NCBI GenBank assembly: GCA_015060485.1
Contig: SUYI01000001.1
Coordinates: 124,001 to 188,000 of the forward strand
Length of the DNA stretch: 64,000 bases
DNA from: Prevotella sp.
Lineage (GTDB): Bacteria > Bacteroidota > Bacteroidia > Bacteroidales > Bacteroidaceae
Reading direction: 5' to 3'
The position numbers and the translations under genes were made by a program. Below, piece after piece: positions 31,986 to 42,000 of the stretch; position 1 is the stretch's first letter; each line of letters begins with the position of its first letter. The notes below the pieces were generated by a model. It worked only from the letters and a program-made list of their open reading frames with translations, was not told the origin of the DNA and searched no databases.

Positions 31986-33085
31986 ATCTCTGCTACCTGT
32001 CCTGCCACGTCGCGACCTTCGAAGCGTTTGATATATTCGCGGCTCTTGGCGATGCGCTGTTCCCTGTCGTGGGATCCTCGCAATGACATCTGCAGCGTCT
32101 CAGCCATTCCCGCCACATCGTCTGGACCGACGTATCGGCAGTGCGGGCCTCCGGCTTCTTCCAGACACGATCCCGTACATGCTACTACAGGCAATCCGGC
32201 AGCAATGGCTTCAATGATAGGAATGCCGAAACCCTCATAGCGTGACGGGTAGGCGAAAGCCTCGCCCATGGCATAGATGGCTGCCAGGTCGTCATCAGGA
32301 ACTCCGCTCAGCAGATGGATGCGTTCACTCTTTGGCAATTCTTCAGCATAGTCCGTCTTTCTTCCTACCGCTACCAGGTGTATGTCTTTGGGTAGCAGGT
32401 CCAGTGCCTCTGCCACCAACTGCAAGTTTTTCCGACGTTCGATGGTCCCTACGTTCAGTATATAGCGTGCCGGCAGTTCGTAGCGCTGTTTTACTTCAGC
32501 TTTTTTACTGGCCGTGACCTCTTTGGTAAATCTGGGTGAAAAACTCTGGTATATGACGCTGATACGATTGGCATATTCTGCTCCGCCCAGCTCGATGATG
32601 TCTTGTCGGGTCCGTTCGCTGATGGCAATGATATGTGCTGCCTCGCGCAACGTCTGACGGAACTTCCATTCGTAGATTTTGGTGTCTATCCAGTGGTAAT
32701 ATTCGGGATGACGCAGAAAGATGAGGTCGTGGATAGTCACCACACCGGGTATGCCTGCCTTTCGCAGACCCATGGGCAGTTCGCCGGATAGTCCGTGGTA
32801 CACACTGACGCCGTCGCGCTTCAGGTCTTTAACGATGCCCTTTGACCGCCACCAGGCTTTCCGCAGTGCCCCTATTGTTCCCGACGGCTTACCCGTCGGG
32901 TAACAAAACGTGGCGCCTTCGATGATCTGTCCCCTCAGCGAGTCCTTCCCCTCATCAGGAGCATAGAGTCTCAACTCCAGTTCGCTGTCGCCTCGGCGTA
33001 ACAGGTCGTTTACCAGCGTGCGTCCGTAGCTGCCCAGTCCTGTCCCGTTGCGTACAATCCGCTTCGCATCAACTCCCACTATCAT
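31961..33085 (-). CDS. Glycosyltransferase family 4
   Basis: A 374-residue GT-B enzyme. The C-terminal donor-binding region shows LNVGTIERRKNL and the EX7E motif in YPSRYEGFGIPIIEAIAAG near residues 275-293, typical of GT4 mannosyltransferases. It is downstream of a mannose-1-phosphate guanylyltransferase gene on the same strand, so GDP-mannose is the probable donor. The start codon at 33085 lies inside a TCATTTC tandem repeat, which offers several overlapping ATG triplets. Confidence 0.87.
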   Translation of the reverse strand: MIVGVDAKRIVRNGTGLGSYGRTLVNDLLRRGDSELELRLYAPDEGKDSLRGQIIEGATFCYPTGKPSGTIGALRKAWWRSKGIVKDLKRDGVSVYHGLSGELPMGLRKAGIPGVVTIHDLIFLRHPEYYHWIDTKIYEWKFRQTLREAAHIIAISERTRQDIIELGGAEYANRISVIYQSFSPRFTKEVTASKKAEVKQRYELPARYILNVGTIERRKNLQLVAEALDLLPKDIHLVAVGRKTDYAEELPKSERIHLLSGVPDDDLAAIYAMGEAFAYPSRYEGFGIPIIEAIAAGLPVVACTGSCLEEAGGPHCRYVGPDDVAGMAETLQMSLRGSHDREQRIAKSREYIKRFEGRDVAGQVAEIYKTLSRT

Positions 33086-33103
33086 TTCTCATTTCTCATT
33101 TGG
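33083..33103 (-). repeat. Seven-base tandem repeat at the GT4 start codon
   Basis: Plus-strand units TCATTTC, TCATTTC and TCATTTG. Each contains CAT (ATG on the minus strand), one of which is the GT4 start. Confidence 0.75.
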
Positions 33104-33116
33104 TGCATAGCACCTA

Positions 33117-34208
33117 TTATATATATTCTTCTCCGTATTTCAACTGCACCTCGTTGACATACTTGCGAACCAAGGCTGACGAGTCACCCTTTTTGCAAAT
33201 CAGCAGCACATTGCCCTGTTCAGCTACGATATAGCCGTCCAGCCCGTTGATGACTCCCAGTTTGCCTTTGGGCAGTTTGATGACGTTGTTGTGCGAATCC
33301 TCCAACAGCACTTCTGAGTCTAGGACGACATTGTCGTTGTCGACGGCACTCATGCATTCGTAGACAGCGTGCCACGTGCCGATGTCAGCCCATCCGAAGT
33401 TACACTTCATCACATACACCTGCTCGCTGTGTTCCAGGATGGCATAGTCTATCGACAGGTTCGGATAGCTCGGATAATGCTGGGCTACGTATTCCAGTTC
33501 TTCCTCGTAGGTGTAGTTCGGATTATCCAATGGCAGATTGCTTAGCACGGTAGGGAATATCTGCTTAAACGTCTTGTGCATCTTGCGTGAGTTCGACAGG
33601 AAGACACCCGTGTTCCAATAAAACTCACCGCTTTCCATAAACATCTTGGCAAACTCGCGTTCCGGCTTTTCCGTAAACGACTTTACCTGATAGACGTCGG
33701 GCTTGCAGCTCAGATCGCCCATCTGGATATATCCGTAGCCGGGCTCCGGTCGTGTCGGTACGACACCGACAGCCAGCAGCACATCATTATCCGAGACATA
33801 GCCCACCCCCACTTCCATACAATTCAGGAAAGCCTCCTCGTTCATCACCAGCTGGTCCGATGGCGTGATAATGATGTTGGCATCGGGATTGTTTTTCCTG
33901 ATACGTATGTGTGCCCAGGCTACGCTGGGCGCCGTATTGCGGTTGACGGGTTCCACCAGGATGTTGTGATCATCCAGTTCGGGCACCTGCTCGACCACCA
34001 TCGGCAGATACTGCTTACACGTACATATATATATATTCTCCTTGGGCACCACTTTGCAGAACCTGTCGAAGGTCTGCTGCAACTGTGTGCGGCCCGTACC
34101 AAAGAAATCCAGGAATTGTTTCGGATAGTCTGCGCGACTGCAGGGCCATAGTCTGCGACCCTTGCCGCCAGCCAGAATGATGCAATAGTTTTTACGGTCT
34201 AGTTCCAT
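33117..34208 (-). CDS. manC: Mannose-1-phosphate guanylyltransferase
   Basis: A 363-residue nucleotidyltransferase. The pyrophosphorylase signature GGKGRRLWPCSRADYPKQF is at residues 14-32, and the sugar-binding ITPSDQLVMNE and FTEKPEREFAK follow. It lacks the long C-terminal isomerase domain of bifunctional ManC/AlgA enzymes, so it only makes GDP-mannose from GTP and mannose-1-phosphate. The product feeds GDP-fucose and mannosyltransferases such as the downstream GT4. A tRNA-Leu gene is divergent. Confidence 0.9.
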   Translation of the reverse strand: MELDRKNYCIILAGGKGRRLWPCSRADYPKQFLDFFGTGRTQLQQTFDRFCKVVPKENIYICTCKQYLPMVVEQVPELDDHNILVEPVNRNTAPSVAWAHIRIRKNNPDANIIITPSDQLVMNEEAFLNCMEVGVGYVSDNDVLLAVGVVPTRPEPGYGYIQMGDLSCKPDVYQVKSFTEKPEREFAKMFMESGEFYWNTGVFLSNSRKMHKTFKQIFPTVLSNLPLDNPNYTYEEELEYVAQHYPSYPNLSIDYAILEHSEQVYVMKCNFGWADIGTWHAVYECMSAVDNDNVVLDSEVLLEDSHNNVIKLPKGKLGVINGLDGYIVAEQGNVLLICKKGDSSALVRKYVNEVQLKYGEEYI

Positions 34209-34304
34209 TATATTAGAATAAGTGTTTCATTTCAGAGTGCTAAGTTACGAATAATCTTTCATACCTACAAATAATCCTTCTAATTTTAGGTTTTTATAAC
34301 TAAG

Positions 34305-34357
34305 ACGAAAAAAGTCCGAAAAACTTTTGGTTGTTTCCCATTATTTTTGTACTTTTG
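34305..34357 (+). promoter_or_regulatory. tRNA-Leu promoter block
   Basis: TTTG (34326-34329) and TACTTTTG (34350-34357) are 20 bases apart. The upstream GAAAAAAGTCCGAAAAAC resembles the block before recO and the gene at 56290. Confidence 0.75.
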
Positions 34358-34368
34358 CACCCGCTTAA

Positions 34369-34450
34369 GCCCAGATGGCGGAATCGGTAGACGCGCTGGT
34401 CTCAAACACCAGTGGGGAAACCCATCCCGGTTCGAGCCCGGGTCTGGGTA
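34369..34450 (+). tRNA. tRNA-Leu (anticodon CAA)
   Basis: An 82-base class II tRNA: acceptor GCCCAGA with TCTGGGT, anticodon stem CTGGT/ACCAG enclosing CTCAAAC (anticodon CAA), a variable arm, and a T-arm with GGTTCGAGCC. CCA is not encoded. Confidence 0.95.
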
Positions 34451-34453
34451 CAG

Positions 34454-34484
34454 AAGGGCGGATGATTTAAGTCCGCCCTTTTGA
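34454..34484 (+). terminator. tRNA-Leu terminator
   Basis: AAGGGCGGA (34454-34462) and TCCGCCCTT (34472-34480) form a nine-pair stem followed by T residues. Confidence 0.9.
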
Positions 34485-34693
34485 TTAAAAAAGCGAGGGC
34501 GTCAACCTATAAACGTACAGCGTTACTAACCGTGAGGCCCCTATAAATATAATAAGGTGTAACAAAAAATATGGATTATTCGCAAATGTTCTTAAAAATT
34601 CCAAAAAAAGCATGGAAACTCCCTCAAAATCGGCCTTTAGGCTGATAAAAAGCATTTTTTTTGCCCAAAAACGAAAAAAAAGTATAAAAATCC
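34485..34693. other. AT-rich gap upstream of the surface-protein promoter
   Basis: No ORF of note. It holds a small hairpin ATCGGCC-TTTA-GGCTGAT (34631-34648) followed by an A- and T-rich run that could stop transcription coming from the left. Confidence 0.4.
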
Positions 34694-34724
34694 TTGCGGA
34701 TTCGCGAATTAATGCCTATATTTG
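34694..34724 (+). promoter_or_regulatory. Promoter next to the left inverted repeat of the invertible locus
   Basis: TTG (34694-34696) and TATATTTG (34717-34724) are 20 bases apart; the spacer contains the palindrome TTCGCGAA. It ends 15 bases before the left inverted repeat, giving a leader of about 95 bases for the surface gene. Confidence 0.78.
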
Positions 34725-34825
34725 CACCCAAAAAGTGGCTCCGTGCATGAGATGCAGGGTCAAAACCGTGAGAGAATAGAGATAAACAAACATTTTATTT
34801 TTTAATTAATTTTAATTTTAATCGT

Positions 34826-37800
34826 ATGAACAAAAGATTTTTGAGTACATTGCTTTTCGGTGCATTGTTTATTGCATCTACAAGCGTGTTCGTGTCTTGT
34901 AAGGACTACGATGATGACATCTCGAACCTTCAGACACAGATTGACAAGGCCGCTCTGAAGAGCGAGCTGACAGCTCTTCAGACTCAGCTGAACAACGCAT
35001 CTACGAATGCGGAGGCTGCTATGAAGAATCTGGAAGAGAAGCTGGCTAAGCAGTTCGCTGAGCAAGCTGCTGAGCAGGCTGCTTCTAACGCTGATCTCCA
35101 GAAGCAGATTGACGCAGTGAAGGCTGCTGCTGACGCTGCTGCCAAGGACCTCGCTGCTAAGATTGAGGCTGCTGCTAAGGCTGCTGCCGATGCACAGGCT
35201 GCTGCTGACAAGGCTCAGCAGAGTGCTGATCAGGCCGCTCAGGAGGCAGCTGAGATAGCTAAGGCTGCTAAGGAAGCTGCTGAGCAGGCTGTTAAGGAAG
35301 CCGTTGAGAAGCTGAATGCAGAGAATGCCGCTCTGGCTAAGCAACTCGAGCAGCTGGGTAACCAGATGAAGGAGTATGTGACTGCTACCGAGCTGAACAA
35401 GCAGATTGAGGAGCTGAAGACTCAGATTGCCCACATTGATGGTGCTGCTGAGGTTACCGCTGCTTATCGTGCTGCTGTTGATGAACTCTACAAGGCTATC
35501 ACAAGCGTTGAGCTGATTGATTCTTACACTGCATGGGATTTGTATACCTATACAACTCAGGGCCGTTATATCAATAGAGTTAACGATATTCACATTGCTT
35601 TGACTCACGGTACTGTTCCCGCAGATGCTACCTTCGGTGACAACGAGTTGAACTACAAGGATATCGATGGTAAGGAAGAGATTGCTCTGCCTCTCGTTAA
35701 GTATACGAAGGGTGAAGACATCAAGGATCCTACCTATGGCGTTATTGTTCGCGTGAACCCCGTAAATGCTGATCTTACTACCAGCGATATCCGCCTGATT
35801 AACTCTCTGGGTGGCGATCTGTCTGACTATGTAAAGGTTGGCACTCCTGAGCGCTATCACTCACTCTACACTCGTGGTAAGGGTTACGATATCAACAATG
35901 GTCTTTGGATTCTTCCTTTCGAGATTGCTAAGGGTGTTGACGAGGATGCATTCTTGAAGATGACCACCATGGGCGGCTTACTGGAGAATGACTATCAGAG
36001 CTATTACTATAGTGCAACTCCTCTTGTTTATGCTATTGCTGTCAATAACACAGCAGAGACTGATGCTGAGCGTTACGTAATCTCTTCTTATGACATTTCG
36101 TTCGGTTACACCGAGTATGTTCCCGCTAACCACTTCACCTTCAATGTGAACAATAGAGAGGGTGCTCATGATGTCAACAACATCAAGAACCGTTATCTTG
36201 GTACTACTTGGGATCCATGTATCTATGGTGAGACTGGTTCGTTCTCTAACAGCAACTATGAGTTAGAGTGGCTGCCCACTTCTAAGAACTATCCCGCTCC
36301 TACCGCTGTTCCTGTTGGAAATGGTACTGATGCTAAGTCTAACTACCAGCACAACAATAACCTTTGGGATGGTATTGGTTGCTGGATGAACGATGCTCGT
36401 TTCTGGAATGACCTGCTGGTTGTTGGTGTTGGCGAGACCTTCACGATTAGTGATATTGAAGCTTACACCGAGTGGGGTGACGAGGTTGCTATCGACTCTA
36501 TCTACGTTGTTCTGGATAAGCACAATGCTGTTGAGTCTGCTCCTTCTGAGATCAATGCTTGGGAGAGCTACAAGATTGAAGGTCTGAATCAGACAGTAAC
36601 TGCTGCCAAGGGTATTGAGCTGAAGATTAACGACAAGCGCGCTGACCGTGATGTCATCGGTTTCCGTGTATTCGCTGTAAACCGCGACGGTTCGCTGGTT
36701 GACCCCGATGGCCGTGCATTCTATGTATATGTTGCTGACGAGGCTCCTAATGTCGCTCTGTCTGCTACTGTTACCGCAACTGTTGAGGGCAACACCGATA
36801 CTTCTACAGAGATGGATACCAACAAGAAGTGGAATAACCTCTATAAGTATGTGCTGACTATCGATCCCGCAAACAATCCTAAGGTTGTTGTAGGTGGTGC
36901 TGCTCAGAACGCTTCTCTGGACTACTTCCAGTTCAACTGGAATGGTACTGCAGCCGTTGGTAACTACGCTGGTACTTCTGTTGACCTCGGTACTGGTTAT
37001 TTGAAGAACAACTTCAAGAAGCTGACCATTACTCCGACCAACATTGAGAACCTGCTCGATGGTGAAACTTATACCTTCAAGCTGATTGGTTATGAGATTG
37101 TTTCTGGTACATATCCTGCAGTTGAGATTCCTCGCACTGTAACGCTGATTACCCTGACCAAGCTGATGCCTACCAAGGCTAAGGAACTGACCTTCCGTCC
37201 GAAGCAGGAGACCACCGATGGCTCTGGCGACGTGATTGCTTACATGATTCCTAACAAGGTTAACACTGTTGCTTATCCTTACTTCAGCTGGGCTTCTGAC
37301 GCTGTTGGTAACTTCGCACCTCACGCTACTGTTGCTGAGATGGAGGCTTGCTACGATGCTAGTGATGCTAAGGCTGCTTACGGCTTCAAGAACCTGACCA
37401 ACATCTTCTACAACCTGTCTAAGAACGGTCAGAACGGTTTCGATGCAGATCCTCTGGTATACGATGAGGACGAGTGGGATAAGACCTTCGAGTTCGTATT
37501 CGCTGCTTCTGATAAGGATGCTAAGGGTAAGGACCTCGTTGACGGCAGCGGCAAGGGTGTAGCTTACGAGCACCCGATTGGTGACCAGACCTGGCAGAAG
37601 TACATGCTGGAGGTTCCCGCCAAGCTGATTGATGGCGCTACCAAGCACGAGGTGAAGACTTCTACAGTTTACAAGGGTATCTCTACCAAGCTGAAGGCTG
37701 ACGGCAGTGTTGACTGCTACAATAAGGATTATCCTGTTGCTAACGGCCAGAAGTTCACCTTCACATACTCTTGCTGGCACTTCGCTAACAGCTTCGCATG

Positions 37801-38197
37801 GAAGGCAGCTACTGCTCAGCCCAAGCTGAAGTGGAGCCATGAGGGTAAGGTTCGCACATCTCCATTCACTGACGTTGTTTCTAAGAACACTTACGATCCC
37901 GCATTCTTCGGTGATGGTACTGCTACCGCTACCAGCAAGACTCTGAAGACTCTGGCTGACAAGAACTTCCTGATCTATCAGAACTGCGCTCTGTACACTG
38001 AGCAGGGTGGTAAGGGTCAGAAGAACCCGTACTACGTGCCCAGCATCGCTGGTACGACTATCACTTACACTCAGGCTTCTACTCAGACCGATGCTGCTCC
38101 TGTAGCTGACCACACTGAGTACCTGTACATCATGTGGAAGGATGCCTTCAACCACGACGTAGTTGTTGAGCTGCCTGTAACCATCCAGCGCCCGTAA
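34826..38197 (+). CDS. Large alanine-rich coiled-coil surface lipoprotein, copy A (S-layer-like)
   Basis: An 1123-residue lipoprotein. The signal peptide ends in the lipobox VFVSC (cysteine at residue 25), followed by KDYDDD, acidic residues that mark surface export in Bacteroidota. Residues about 30-210 are an alanine-rich coiled coil; the rest is beta-rich. Codons are strongly biased to GCT, AAG and CTG, suggesting very high expression. The layout recalls Bacteroides and Parabacteroides S-layer-type proteins, an inference. It is copy A of an inverted pair (copy B at 42854-46342) and sits directly behind a promoter. Confidence 0.8.
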   Translation: MNKRFLSTLLFGALFIASTSVFVSCKDYDDDISNLQTQIDKAALKSELTALQTQLNNASTNAEAAMKNLEEKLAKQFAEQAAEQAASNADLQKQIDAVKAAADAAAKDLAAKIEAAAKAAADAQAAADKAQQSADQAAQEAAEIAKAAKEAAEQAVKEAVEKLNAENAALAKQLEQLGNQMKEYVTATELNKQIEELKTQIAHIDGAAEVTAAYRAAVDELYKAITSVELIDSYTAWDLYTYTTQGRYINRVNDIHIALTHGTVPADATFGDNELNYKDIDGKEEIALPLVKYTKGEDIKDPTYGVIVRVNPVNADLTTSDIRLINSLGGDLSDYVKVGTPERYHSLYTRGKGYDINNGLWILPFEIAKGVDEDAFLKMTTMGGLLENDYQSYYYSATPLVYAIAVNNTAETDAERYVISSYDISFGYTEYVPANHFTFNVNNREGAHDVNNIKNRYLGTTWDPCIYGETGSFSNSNYELEWLPTSKNYPAPTAVPVGNGTDAKSNYQHNNNLWDGIGCWMNDARFWNDLLVVGVGETFTISDIEAYTEWGDEVAIDSIYVVLDKHNAVESAPSEINAWESYKIEGLNQTVTAAKGIELKINDKRADRDVIGFRVFAVNRDGSLVDPDGRAFYVYVADEAPNVALSATVTATVEGNTDTSTEMDTNKKWNNLYKYVLTIDPANNPKVVVGGAAQNASLDYFQFNWNGTAAVGNYAGTSVDLGTGYLKNNFKKLTITPTNIENLLDGETYTFKLIGYEIVSGTYPAVEIPRTVTLITLTKLMPTKAKELTFRPKQETTDGSGDVIAYMIPNKVNTVAYPYFSWASDAVGNFAPHATVAEMEACYDASDAKAAYGFKNLTNIFYNLSKNGQNGFDADPLVYDEDEWDKTFEFVFAASDKDAKGKDLVDGSGKGVAYEHPIGDQTWQKYMLEVPAKLIDGATKHEVKTSTVYKGISTKLKADGSVDCYNKDYPVANGQKFTFTYSCWHFANSFAWKAATAQPKLKWSHEGKVRTSPFTDVVSKNTYDPAFFGDGTATATSKTLKTLADKNFLIYQNCALYTEQGGKGQKNPYYVPSIAGTTITYTQASTQTDAAPVADHTEYLYIMWKDAFNHDVVVELPVTIQRP

Positions 38198-38253
38198 GTG
38201 ATTACTGTTAAGACTTAAAAATCTATCAGATATTAAAGTCAATCATCCCGGAG

Positions 38254-38287
38254 GGGGATGTCCCAAAAGGACGTCCCCTTCTTTTTT
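38254..38287 (+). terminator. Terminator between surface gene A and its small lipoprotein
   Basis: GGGGATGTCC (38254-38263) and GGACGTCCCC (38269-38278) form a ten-pair stem with a CAAAA loop and a T-rich tail. Partial read-through would give less of the downstream lipoprotein. Confidence 0.88.
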
Positions 38288-38303
38288 AAAACTAGATATA
38301 GAC

Positions 38304-38696
38304 ATGAAGAAGATTACATTTTGGTCACTGATGACTTTTGTCGGCTTGATGTTGCTGACAGCTTGCAATGGTCAGCCCCAGCTGCATAATGTCCGTGGAC
38401 TCGTCACCAATCTTGACGTCAAGAAAGATACCCTGCTGAATATGACGGTATTTGTTACTGACAAGGACTCGATGGTATTTAATATGGATGATGTCCGTAT
38501 GCAGAGTGGTATGGTGATGCCGGGCGATTCCATTCTTGTTGATTACATTGAGGGTAAAGATGGTGATTTCCGTGCTTTGGTGGTTACTCTGCTTCCCAAG
38601 CCCATCAAGCCATCCGTCCTGAATCATGATACACTCTTTACGGCTCCCATTGATTCTACTTCCCACGAAATCAACAAAGTTCCTGTAAAGAAGTAA
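38304..38696 (+). CDS. Small lipoprotein, partner of surface protein A
   Basis: A 130-residue lipoprotein (lipobox LLTAC, cysteine near residue 21). The rest is beta-rich, with QLHNVRGLV, a central DSMVFNMDDVRMQSGMVMPGDSILVDYI segment, and the tail KPSVLNHDTLFT...KVPVKK. I do not recognise a family. A paralog lies at 42358-42750 in the same position behind surface gene B, so the small lipoprotein is probably functionally tied to the large one, for example as an anchor or chaperone. The strong terminator upstream suggests a low ratio to the surface protein. Confidence 0.75.
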   Translation: MKKITFWSLMTFVGLMLLTACNGQPQLHNVRGLVTNLDVKKDTLLNMTVFVTDKDSMVFNMDDVRMQSGMVMPGDSILVDYIEGKDGDFRALVVTLLPKPIKPSVLNHDTLFTAPIDSTSHEINKVPVKK

Positions 38697-38766
38697 CAAT
38701 ACTATGGGAGTAATTAATAATACTCTGCAAGTATTTCAAATTACTCCCTGAGTATTTTTCAATAAG

Positions 38767-38795
38767 AGGCTGCCCCTGACGGGTAGCCTTTTTTT
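38767..38795 (+). terminator. Terminator after the copy A operon
   Basis: AGGCTGCCC (38767-38775) and GGGTAGCCT (38781-38789) pair, followed by a T run. Nearly the same hairpin recurs at 38969, 42259 and 47524. Confidence 0.88.
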
Positions 38796-38880
38796 GAAGC
38801 AATAGTTCGAGTATATCATATTGATGGAAGATAGTGCACGACCTATGATGCCCTATCAACCTTTAATTTGTTAAAAATGC

Positions 38881-38957
38881 GTTATTTCCAGCGGTAATAT
38901 AAATAAATGCTTGCATTTCCGCTGGTTATAACGATATTTTTGTGTTATTTCCAGCGG
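38881..38957. repeat. Three copies of GTTATTTCCAGCGG, direct-inverted-direct
   Basis: Exact direct copies at 38881-38894 and 38944-38957, with a 12/14 inverted copy at 38919-38932 between them. The 316-base gap 38697-39012 otherwise contains only two terminators. Confidence 0.7.
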
Positions 38958-38960
38958 ATT

Positions 38961-38993
38961 ATAAAAAAGAGGCTGCCCCTGACGGGCAGCCTC
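38961..38993 (-). terminator. Terminator of the M6 metalloprotease gene
   Basis: GAGGCTGCCC (38969-38978) and GGGCAGCCTC (38984-38993) pair perfectly. The minus strand continues into a T run (38968-38963). Confidence 0.88.
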
Positions 38994-39012
38994 ATTGTGT
39001 GTATTAAAAGCT

Positions 39013-42000
39013 TTACTTAACTATTGTTTTCTGTCCTTTGCGGATGTAAAGTCCCTTAGTGGGTTTGTCGACGCGTACGCCCTGAATGGTATGCCACTCG
39101 CTGTCACGTTCTACAGGCTGATTACCATTCAGCGTAGAGATGCCAGTGCCCTCGACGAGGACAATCAGGAAGGATGCCTCACCGGCCTCGTAGTAGTCGT
39201 CACCGGCAAAAGAGGCCGTGATAGTCACCTTACCCGGCTTAGCGCCCAGCGTGACGTCGCCTTTCTCGTCGACAGTGGCTAGCGTCTCGTCGCTCGACGT
39301 GAAGGTCAGCTGCAGCTTGTTCGGATTGTTCAGCTTGGGGCCGTTGAAGGTCTTGACACCCACCGTAGCCTCTACTTCAGCCGATTCGAACGACAGCTGA
39401 TGCTCGAGTTTTTCGACAATCAGTTCGTAATAGGCATAGCCTGGGGCATACTTTGAATTACCATCGAAAGTGGCAACAACCAACGTAGAGCCGGCCTTGC
39501 CGATGGAGACTTTTCCTGTACGTTCGTCGACTTTCGCCACATCGGTATCGTAGCTTTCGAAAGTGACGGGCAGGTCATCGATATTAATGAGTTCTGGCGT
39601 CTTGAATTCAATATCCTTTGCCTTGGTGGTATAGGTACGCTCCTCGAAGTACAAATTGGCATCATAACGTCCTACCATGAGCGAATACGACGCCTCGGCA
39701 GCTAAGAACTCGTTGTTTCCTGCGAATTCAGCCTTGATAACGGTCGAACCCTCATTGCCTGTCAGCGTGACGACGCCTGTCTCAGCATCGATGGTAGCGA
39801 TAGCGGGCACACTCGACGAGAAGACCACCGGCAGTTCGTTGGGATTGCTCAGCGTAGGCAAGGTATACTCCTGATCAGGCAATACGTTGATGGCCGATCT
39901 GCTGAACGACAAGCCGGGGTCGCCCTTGGGCGGTTTCATCAGGATGATGTTGTCCAGACGAATATTCTTAGTGGTTTTATTGGTGAATGTCAGTTGGAGC
40001 GACGACGTGTTCTTCGGGACATAAATCCTATAACGGTAGTCGTTTCCGACCGTGCTGACAGACGTAATCACCACATCCTCCGTCGCAGAGGTAAGCGTCA
40101 GCGACCCATTGCTCTTGAACGACAAATCGAAATTGCCGTGAACGGTGCCGATGGCGATATTGGCAGTCAGCGAATTGACGGGACGGTTCTTGTGAGGCAC
40201 TAATACCTCGGGGGCGGTGCCGCCAGCCAGACTTTCATCGTAGATGAGACAATAGTTGCCGTCGTCGCCTTCATAGACAGCATTCTCGTTGGCTACATAC
40301 TCTACACCCGTGCCGGCAGCAACACCCGTAAAGTCCTCCATCCAGGCGTAGTCTGCGGACGGATCGGCCGGTGTGGCACTCATGAAGGTATAGGTTGCTT
40401 CGGCCACCCAGCTCTCGTCGTCGGACGTAGCAGCCATCGCCTTGATGGTGGTGTTGGTGCCGATGGTCAGCGGTTCGCTATAGACGTTGCTGGCTGTTGT
40501 GGGCTCCGTGCCGTCTGTCGTATAATAGATGGTTGCTCCTGCTGTGGCGCAGGTGATGCTGACGGTCTGCGGCTCAATATACACACCACCCTTCGGCGAG
40601 AATTCAGGCTTCATGACGGTGCTGGAGCCAATGTAGTCAAAGGAAATAAGGCCATCCGAGAGTTTGGTGATATTCTTGATGCCCTTGTGCAACAGCCTCG
40701 AGCCGTCTGAATTGTCGTTATAGAGTTCGGCAGCAGGACTGGACGCATCGTCAAAGGCATCGTTGCCATTGGCATTGGGGTAGGTATCGTTAGCCAATCC
40801 CGTTGGGTATCTGTTGCTGCCATAGCCCGTGAAATTATAGCTGCCGTCGGAAGGAATCCACGTCATACGCTGGTGGTTCGGATCGTCATTTGGCCGGTTC
40901 CAAGACCATACGGAGGCATTATAGTCGACGTGAAGGATAAGCAGGCCACCACCCGGCAGGCTCTTGTCCCAGCCCGACAACGTACGGTTTTCCAGCAGGA
41001 AGTATTCGTCGGGGTGTCCGTCGTTGTACATCACATAGAAGTCACCGCCGTCCTGAAGACCTTTCATACCTTCGATGGCCAGCTTACCTGTGTTCAGCTC
41101 GACAGGTGCTTTCCACCCGGCCACCCAGCGTTCGTAGCTGGTGTAGCCGGCCGGACGATAGCCGTTGCCATTATACGATCCGCCACTCATCAAGTCCCAG
41201 TCGCTCATTCCCTGACCACCGGAATAGTCTATATCGTAGAAGTCGGGATAACCCAGACAGTGACTGAACTCATGGCACATCGTGCCGATACCTTCTATCT
41301 GATTACTGTAGTTCAACTCGCTGCCACAGGCATAGGTATCGACTTTCAGATTGGTGCCCACCGTCACTGCACCTTGTCCGCTGGAACTCAAGCTCCAAGC
41401 ATGGGGCCAAATGGAATTCGTCACGCTGCTGTCGGCTTCGCCATTACCGGCATAGACGACATACACCTGATCGACATAGCCGTCGCCATCCCAGTCGTAC
41501 TGACTCCAGTCAGTCACCTGGTCCTTCACCAGTTCAATAGCCTCGTGCACCATCTCGGCAGGGCGCAGGTCATTACCTTGTGAGTCGTTGCCGCCATAAT
41601 AGACCTGGTTCTGCGACACCGTTACAGGGCCTACGACGTCGAAGGTCAGTTCGAACTGACCCTCGCTCTGAGCGTAGAAGTAGTCGTACATAGAACCAAC
41701 GAAACTGCCTTCGTTAAAGCCCTTTTCGTTGGCAATGCGCTGGTAGAGCGCGTTATCGTGATTCTCGGCAAAGGTCACATCGGTATAGTTCACCAGAATG
41801 ACGAGTGCCTTTTTTTCTCCCATATACGTACCATAAGTACCTATTCTGCGCTTGCCTTGCTGCTGAATTCCCGGCAACCGCTGCATACGCAGGGCATTGG
41901 CTTCTGCACGGCGTGTCTGGGCCTGTTCCTTCACCGCTTCAGCATCTATTTCAGTGAAATAGGCATCGTCGGTTTGCTGTTGGAAAGCACGTCCGTCGAC

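Larger units (their letters stand above)
34739..38795 (+). repeat. Left arm of the inverted paralogous duplication
   Basis: Pairs with 42259-46429. By eye, leader plus the first 190 coding bases differ at only three positions (34756, 34760 and the base before AACATTTT). The middle of the large gene diverges. The 3' end, intergenic terminator, small lipoprotein gene and distal terminator are again clearly related. Confidence 0.85.
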
